From: Amycolatopsis sp. GM8
GTDB taxonomy: Bacteria; Actinomycetota; Actinomycetes; Mycobacteriales; Pseudonocardiaceae
Length of the DNA: 64,000 nt
Direction: 5' to 3'
Assembly: GCF_021653975.1 (NCBI RefSeq)
Contig: NZ_JAJKFK010000001.1
Coordinates: 558,001 to 622,000, forward strand
Both the position numbers and the translations under genes were made by a program. Shown one piece after another: positions 59,843 to 64,000 of this stretch. The notes under the pieces were generated by a model that did no database searches, was not told where the DNA came from, and saw nothing but the letters and a program-made list of their open reading frames with translations. The first letter of the stretch is position 1; every line of letters starts with the position of its first letter.

Positions 59843-59926
59843 CGTGGTGCCACGGTACGGCGCCTTGCCGGGCAGGCGACCGGGGACGACTTCCACGGTG
59901 GACGTGCTTTCCCTAGTCTGCTGGGC

Positions 59927-61009
59927 ATGCCCAGAGTCGTGATCGCGCCGGACAAGTTCAAGGGAAGCCTCCCCGCGAAGGAGGTCGCGGACGCGATCGC
60001 GGCAGGTCTGCACCGGGTGAACCCGGACGTCGAGACGCTGGAGTGCCCCATCGCGGACGGCGGGGACGGCACGGTCGCGGCTGCCGTCGCCGCGGGGTTC
60101 GAGTACGTGCCGGCCGAGGCGACCGGGCCCACCGGGGAGCGCGTGCGGACGGGGTACGCGCGCAAGGACGGTACGGCTGTCGTCGAGCTGGCAGCGGTGT
60201 CCGGGTTGGCCATGATGTCCGAACTGGCGCCGCTGACCGCGAACACGCTCGGCGTCGGTGAGCTGATCGCGCGGGCGCTCGACGACGGCTGCACGCGTGT
60301 CGTGCTCGGGCTCGGCGGCAGTGCGAGCACCGACGGTGGCGCCGGGCTGATCCGCGGCATGGGCGCCCGGCTGCTGGACGCGAGCGGTGCCGAGATCCCG
60401 TTGGGCGGCAAGGCTTTGCTCGACCTGGCCCGGGTCGACGTGAGCGCGTTGCGGCGCGCGGAGATCGTCGTCGCGAGCGATGTCGACAACCCGCTGCTGG
60501 GCGAGCACGGCGCGGCGGCGGTCTACGGCCCGCAGAAGGGTGCGAGTCCCTCCGACGTGGCGCTGCTGGACCGGGCGCTGTCGCATTTCGCCAAGATCGT
60601 CGGCACCGAACTGGTCGACGCGCCGGGTGCCGGGGCCGCGGGGGGCACCGGGTTCGCGGCGCTCGCCGTCCTCGGTGCGACGTTCCGGCCCGGCATCGAC
60701 GTCGTGCTGGAGATGACCGGGTTCGCGGACAAGCTGCCGGGCGCGGATCTGGTGATCACCGGGGAAGGCTCGTTCGACGAGCAGACGCTGCGGGGCAAGG
60801 GACCGGCCGGGATCGCCACGCGGGCACCGGGAATCCCGGTGGTCGCGATGGCGGGCCGGATCGCGCTGAGCCGGGAAACCCTGAAGCAGCACGGTTTCTC
60901 GGCCGGCTATGGGCTGACCGACATCGAGTCCGATGTGGACCGTTGCATGACGGACACGGCGGCGCTGCTGGAGCAACTGGCGGCGAAGGTCGCCGCGGAT
61001 TGGCTGTAG
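59927..61009 (+). CDS. Glycerate kinase
   Basis: A 360-aa type I glycerate kinase that phosphorylates glycerate. VVIAPDKFKGSLPAKEVADAI near the N terminus, PIADGGDGTV near 40-49, GLGGSASTDGGAGL near 125 and GAAGGTGFAAL near 235 are characteristic. ATG 59927 gives a full-length protein. It is followed after seven bases by a DUF2332 gene. Confidence 0.96.
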   Translation: MPRVVIAPDKFKGSLPAKEVADAIAAGLHRVNPDVETLECPIADGGDGTVAAAVAAGFEYVPAEATGPTGERVRTGYARKDGTAVVELAAVSGLAMMSELAPLTANTLGVGELIARALDDGCTRVVLGLGGSASTDGGAGLIRGMGARLLDASGAEIPLGGKALLDLARVDVSALRRAEIVVASDVDNPLLGEHGAAAVYGPQKGASPSDVALLDRALSHFAKIVGTELVDAPGAGAAGGTGFAALAVLGATFRPGIDVVLEMTGFADKLPGADLVITGEGSFDEQTLRGKGPAGIATRAPGIPVVAMAGRIALSRETLKQHGFSAGYGLTDIESDVDRCMTDTAALLEQLAAKVAADWL

Positions 61010-61016
61010 CGGTCGC

Positions 61017-62069
61017 ATGGGCAGGGCGGCTGAGGTGTATCGGCGGTTCGGTGAGGTCGACGCGGCCGGGACATCGCTGCTGTACGAACGCATCGCGGTC
61101 GCGCTGAGTGAGTCCGACGAGGCGCTGCGCGCCATCGAGAAAGCGCGGGCGCGCAAGCGACAGCCCGCGCTGATCCTCGCCGCATTGCACGACCTCGCCC
61201 TCGCCGGTCGTGCCCCGGCGCTTGCCGCGGCCTATGCCGCCGCGGACGGTGACGCCGCCGCGAACGCGGCCATCGACACGCTGCTGACCATGACCGACTC
61301 GGTCGTGGCCATCGCCGCCCGCCGGCGGCCGCGCACCGGCGAGACCAGCCGCGGCGCCGTGCTGTACCCGGCCATCGCCGAGGCGGCGCACCGGGCAGGC
61401 GCGAAGGCGGTCGGGCTGATCGACGTGGGCTGTTCGGCCGGCCTCAACCTCGGCGTCGACCGCGTCGGCGTCACCTACAGCAACGGACAGACGCTGGGCG
61501 ACCCGTCATCTCGTGTACAACTCACGGCTTCGATCGTGGGCGACCGGCCCCTCCCGGAGCGGGCGATACCCGAGGTCGTCGCGAGGATCGGTGTCGATAC
61601 CGATCCGGTCGACGTCACCGACGCCGACGAAGCCCGGTGGCTGCGCGCCTGCGTGTGGCCGGATCAGCCGGAGCAGGCCGCGAGACTCGAAGCCGAGCTG
61701 GCGTTGGCGGCGACAGCGCCTCCGCTGCTGCTGTCCGGTGACGCCGTCGAGGTGCTGCCCGACGCGATCGCCCAGGTGCCCGCGGATGCGCTGCCTGTCA
61801 TCACCACGACGTGGGCGCTGTCGCGCTTCACTCTCGAAAGCCGCCTGCGCTTCCTGCAACGCCTCGACGAAGCGGCGACCGGCCGGGCGGTGGCGTGGGT
61901 TTCGGCGGAGGGGGTCGGGGTCGCGCCGGGGATACCGACGTTCGGCGATCGCCGCGCCTCCGGCCACAGCATCATCGGCCTGGCGGCGTTCGAGCATTCG
62001 ACCTTGCGCGCGGAGGCCGTGGGCCGCTGCTGGTCGCGGGGCCGCTTGCTGGCGTGGCTGGCGGACTAG
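61017..62069 (+). CDS. DUF2332 protein
   Basis: A 350-aa protein of the DUF2332 family, which looks like a divergent methyltransferase fold: IDVGCSAGLNLGVDRV near 138 resembles a SAM-binding loop, and LPVITTTWALSRF near 256 and VAWVSAEGVGVAPG near 290 follow. Function unknown. ATG 61017 comes seven bases after the glycerate kinase stop. It overlaps the convergent gene by four bases. Confidence 0.87.
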   Translation: MGRAAEVYRRFGEVDAAGTSLLYERIAVALSESDEALRAIEKARARKRQPALILAALHDLALAGRAPALAAAYAAADGDAAANAAIDTLLTMTDSVVAIAARRRPRTGETSRGAVLYPAIAEAAHRAGAKAVGLIDVGCSAGLNLGVDRVGVTYSNGQTLGDPSSRVQLTASIVGDRPLPERAIPEVVARIGVDTDPVDVTDADEARWLRACVWPDQPEQAARLEAELALAATAPPLLLSGDAVEVLPDAIAQVPADALPVITTTWALSRFTLESRLRFLQRLDEAATGRAVAWVSAEGVGVAPGIPTFGDRRASGHSIIGLAAFEHSTLRAEAVGRCWSRGRLLAWLAD

Positions 62070-62773
62070 CCGAAGAGCCTCTTCCATTCCTCAATGGACT
62101 TCGGGCGGTAGACGAAGTTGTCGCGCCGCACGGAAGACAGCGCGGCCGAGGACTCGGGCGAGTACTGGTGCCCGGGAAAGACCACGGGATCGCCGGGAAG
62201 ATCAGCCAGGGCGCGCAGGCTGTGGTACATCGCTTCCGCGTCACCGCCGGGGAAATCGGTACGGCCACAGCCTTCGAGGAACAGCGTGTCCCCGGCGACC
62301 AGCCGGCCGTCGAGCAGGAAGCACTGGCTGCCCGGGGTGTGGCCGGGCGTGTGCAGCAGCCGGATCGGGATCTCGCCGACCTGCACGACGTCGTCGTGGT
62401 CGTGGCTCGTCAGGTCGGTCGCGGACACACCGGTGACCTGCCGCACCCACTCGGCCTCGGCCCGGTTGACGTGCACCGGCACGGGCTCGCGGGCGAGCAG
62501 CTCCGCGAGCCCGGCCAGGGTGAAGCCCATCATGCTGCCACCGACGTGGTCGGGGTGGTGGTGCGTGGCGAGCACCCCGGTCAGCCGCATGTCGTCGGCC
62601 GCGAGCACGTCCAGCAGGTCACCCACCGCATACGCCGGGTCGACCACCACCGCCTCGCGCGTCTCCCGATCGCCGATCAGGTAAGCGAAGTTGACCATCT
62701 GGGTGGCGATCGCGTCACCGACGGCGAAGTCACGACCGGACAGCAGCTGACGGAAGTACAGGCGGTCTTGCAT
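62066..62773 (-). CDS. Metallo-beta-lactamase fold hydrolase (glyoxalase II-like)
   Basis: A 235-aa MBL-fold protein. THHHPDHVGG near 73-82, LLHTPGHTPGSQCF near 141, VAGDTLFLEGCGRTDFPGGD near 160 and FPGHQYSPES near 199 supply the binuclear metal site. The group includes persulfide dioxygenases and glyoxalase II-like enzymes. I chose ATG 62773 over an in-frame TTG two codons earlier. Confidence 0.92.
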   Translation of the reverse strand: MQDRLYFRQLLSGRDFAVGDAIATQMVNFAYLIGDRETREAVVVDPAYAVGDLLDVLAADDMRLTGVLATHHHPDHVGGSMMGFTLAGLAELLAREPVPVHVNRAEAEWVRQVTGVSATDLTSHDHDDVVQVGEIPIRLLHTPGHTPGSQCFLLDGRLVAGDTLFLEGCGRTDFPGGDAEAMYHSLRALADLPGDPVVFPGHQYSPESSAALSSVRRDNFVYRPKSIEEWKRLFG

Positions 62774-62782
62774 ACCCAAACA

Positions 62783-63538
62783 TTAACTGAACGGGGTCTT
62801 CGGCCGTTCCTGCTTCACGCCATCGACGAACACGTCCACCTTCTCGTCGTAGAAGCAGACCAGGCCCTGCACCTTCTGGCTCTCCGGCAGCGTCGTCCGG
62901 TAGTACCAGACGACGTCGTTGTGCAGCTGGTCCCCGACGCGCAGCGAGTAGTACTCCGCCTCGCCCTTGTACGGGCAGCGGGTGATCGTGTCGCTCGGCT
63001 CGATCAGGTCCAGCCGCAGGTCGGTCTTGGGCAGGTAGTAGCGCGTCGGCAAGCCGGTCTCGAACAGCAGGCGCGGGTTGCGCGATTCGGCGACCGTCAC
63101 GCCGTCGATCTCGATGCGCACGTGCCGCGAGCTGGCCAGGATGTCGACCCGTTTGTGCGGGTCACGAGGGTGGACGAAGATCTCCTCGTCCTCCTCGAAC
63201 CAGTTGTCCATCGCGGCGAAGTCCAGCCGCACGTGGCCCTTCAGCTCGTCGATCGGCGAGTCCTCGTACTCGTAGGCCGCGTCCACGGCCTCGCGCTCGC
63301 CGACCCGGACGGTCGAGAGCTTCGCGTCGCCACGGCTCGGGGAATGGTAGGTGTTCGCGGACGGCTCGAGCACGCCCGCGACGAAGTCCGTACGCGGAAT
63401 ATAGTAGGCCGGGTAGTACGGGACCTCCCAGACCAGCAGTGGCCGGATGGTGTCGGCGATGACCTTGCCACCGAAGACCACCCGCACCCGCTTGGCACCG
63501 TGTTCGGTCCGCACGCGGCCGCGACTGTCATTGCCCAT
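62783..63538 (-). CDS. Protein with two DUF427 domains
   Basis: A 251-aa protein containing two tandem DUF427 units, each with the pattern VxxGGxxIADTxRPLLVWE (residues 18-36) or DGVTVAESRNPRLLFE (about 143-158), then YY(L/I)PRTD or YYLPKTD. Function unknown. ATG 63538 lacks a clear ribosome site; a longer upstream frame has no domain content. Nothing else is supported in 63539-63585. Confidence 0.86.
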   Translation of the reverse strand: MGNDSRGRVRTEHGAKRVRVVFGGKVIADTIRPLLVWEVPYYPAYYIPRTDFVAGVLEPSANTYHSPSRGDAKLSTVRVGEREAVDAAYEYEDSPIDELKGHVRLDFAAMDNWFEEDEEIFVHPRDPHKRVDILASSRHVRIEIDGVTVAESRNPRLLFETGLPTRYYLPKTDLRLDLIEPSDTITRCPYKGEAEYYSLRVGDQLHNDVVWYYRTTLPESQKVQGLVCFYDEKVDVFVDGVKQERPKTPFS

Positions 63539-63585
63539 GGTGACTGCAACCACAGTGCCGGCGGGGTTATTTCGCCGACCGAGGC

Positions 63586-64000
63586 TCAAAGATCGTAAGA
63601 GCGCAGCCACAGTTCGAGGGTGAGTACGAGCCACAGCTTCCCGCCCTGGCGTGGCAGCACTGCGCCCTCGCCGCGCAGCCACGAGCGGATCGTGGCGGGA
63701 CGGAACAGGCCGCGGTCGCGGGCTTCGCGGCCGAGCAGGAGGTCGTGCCCCAGGTCGCGCAGGGGCCCGCGCAGCCATCGCTGGACGGGCACCCGCATGC
63801 CACTCTTCGGCCGGTCGACGATGGTCGCCGGGAGGAGGTCCCGCACCGCTTGCTTGAGCACCCACTTCTCCACCGTGCCGGTCAGCTTGTGGCGTGGCGG
63901 CACGCGGAACGCCTGGTCGATCACCTGCCGGTCGAACAGCGGCGCGCGGCCCTCGACGCCCGCCGACGCGGTCAGGCGCTCCACCTTGGTCAGGATGTGG
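63586..64000 (-). CDS. asnB: Asparagine synthetase C-terminal part (runs off the window)
   Basis: The last 138 residues of an asparagine synthase (glutamine-hydrolysing) family protein; the gene continues beyond the right edge. ILTKVERLTASAGVEGRAPL corresponds to the family's synthetase domain, and LTGTVEKWVLKQAVRDLLPATIVDRP-type and KSGMRVPVQRWL follow. Such proteins make asparagine, or amidate peptides in biosynthetic clusters. The N-terminal glutaminase is outside the window. Confidence 0.9.
   Translation of the reverse strand, partial: HILTKVERLTASAGVEGRAPLFDRQVIDQAFRVPPRHKLTGTVEKWVLKQAVRDLLPATIVDRPKSGMRVPVQRWLRGPLRDLGHDLLLGREARDRGLFRPATIRSWLRGEGAVLPRQGGKLWLVLTLELWLRSYDL

Noticed and set aside
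1..64000. CRISPR arrays, insertion sequences, prophage genes, tRNA or rRNA
   Set aside because: I saw no spaced direct repeats of CRISPR type, no transposase or integrase motifs, and no tRNA-like or rRNA sequence. The only tandem repeats are the 21-bp intergenic arrays.

Overview
This is a GC-rich actinobacterial chromosome segment. Several traits together point to the Pseudonocardiaceae, most likely an Amycolatopsis-like organism: a KstR-type steroid catabolic cluster, a conservon (cvnA-D), paired XRE/DUF5753 and DUF397 genes, a phosphofructokinase with pyrophosphate-type residues, and 21-bp intergenic tandem repeats. This is inferred from gene content; there is no rRNA in the window. I found no insertion sequence, prophage, CRISPR array, tRNA or rRNA. 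It reads as ordinary chromosome with a few small regulatory surprises.

Layout. 1-7.7 kb: steroid/cholesterol catabolism. The end of a probable kshA, an 88-aa Cys protein, kshB and a MaoC hydratase run rightward. Then ltp2-chsH1-chsH2-chsE2-chsE1 run leftward as one overlapping operon with a KstR-type operator in front of it. 7.7-15 kb: wax ester synthase/DGAT, a divergent esterase, a membrane protein, and a SWIM protein with a SNF2 helicase. 15-17.8 kb: fadE34-type dehydrogenase divergent from kstR, with a second KstR operator between them. 17.9-24.8 kb: an exported serine-hydrolase-like protein, two F420-type oxidoreductases, a methyltransferase, and the fused mutase icmF. 25-30.5 kb: conservon cvnA-B-C-D. 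31.3-35.7 kb: acetate permease operon, then an ornithine-decarboxylase-like gene and an AdoMet decarboxylase-aminopropyltransferase fusion (a compact spermidine route). 35.6-38.3 kb: small membrane and cell-wall genes. 38.5-43.4 kb: acyl-CoA dehydrogenase/TetR, semialdehyde dehydrogenase, TetR/peroxiredoxin. 43.4-48.5 kb: large LuxR-family regulator and an XRE/DUF397 module. 48.5-56.4 kb: thioesterase, pyruvate kinase, chitinase with DasR-like operators, HxlR/truncated haemoglobin, pyrophosphate-type phosphofructokinase, and aroG with an aromatic leader peptide. 56.4-64 kb: exoribonuclease, acyltransferase, lipase-like hydrolase, a degenerate terpene-synthase-like protein, glycerate kinase, DUF2332, metallo-beta-lactamase fold and DUF427 proteins, and the end of an asparagine synthetase gene.

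How the parts work together. The KstR box in front of chsE1, the one between fadE34 and kstR, and kstR itself form a self-contained derepression circuit for steroid side-chain and ring degradation. The acetyl- and propionyl-CoA that it yields could feed acyl-CoA metabolism around it (thioesterase, WS/DGAT, IcmF). Three kinds of sugar control gene sit close together: pyruvate kinase, a chitinase with paired DasR-like sites, and a PPi-type phosphofructokinase. The most interesting single element is upstream of aroG: a 22-codon leader with Tyr-Phe-Trp-Phe codons, followed by a hairpin, which looks like an aromatic amino acid attenuator. Other items worth attention are a 21-bp repeat family at three loci, a duplicated C-terminal module in CvnA, a ChsH2 that has lost its zinc-ribbon cysteines, and the polyamine fusion with an altered glycine loop.
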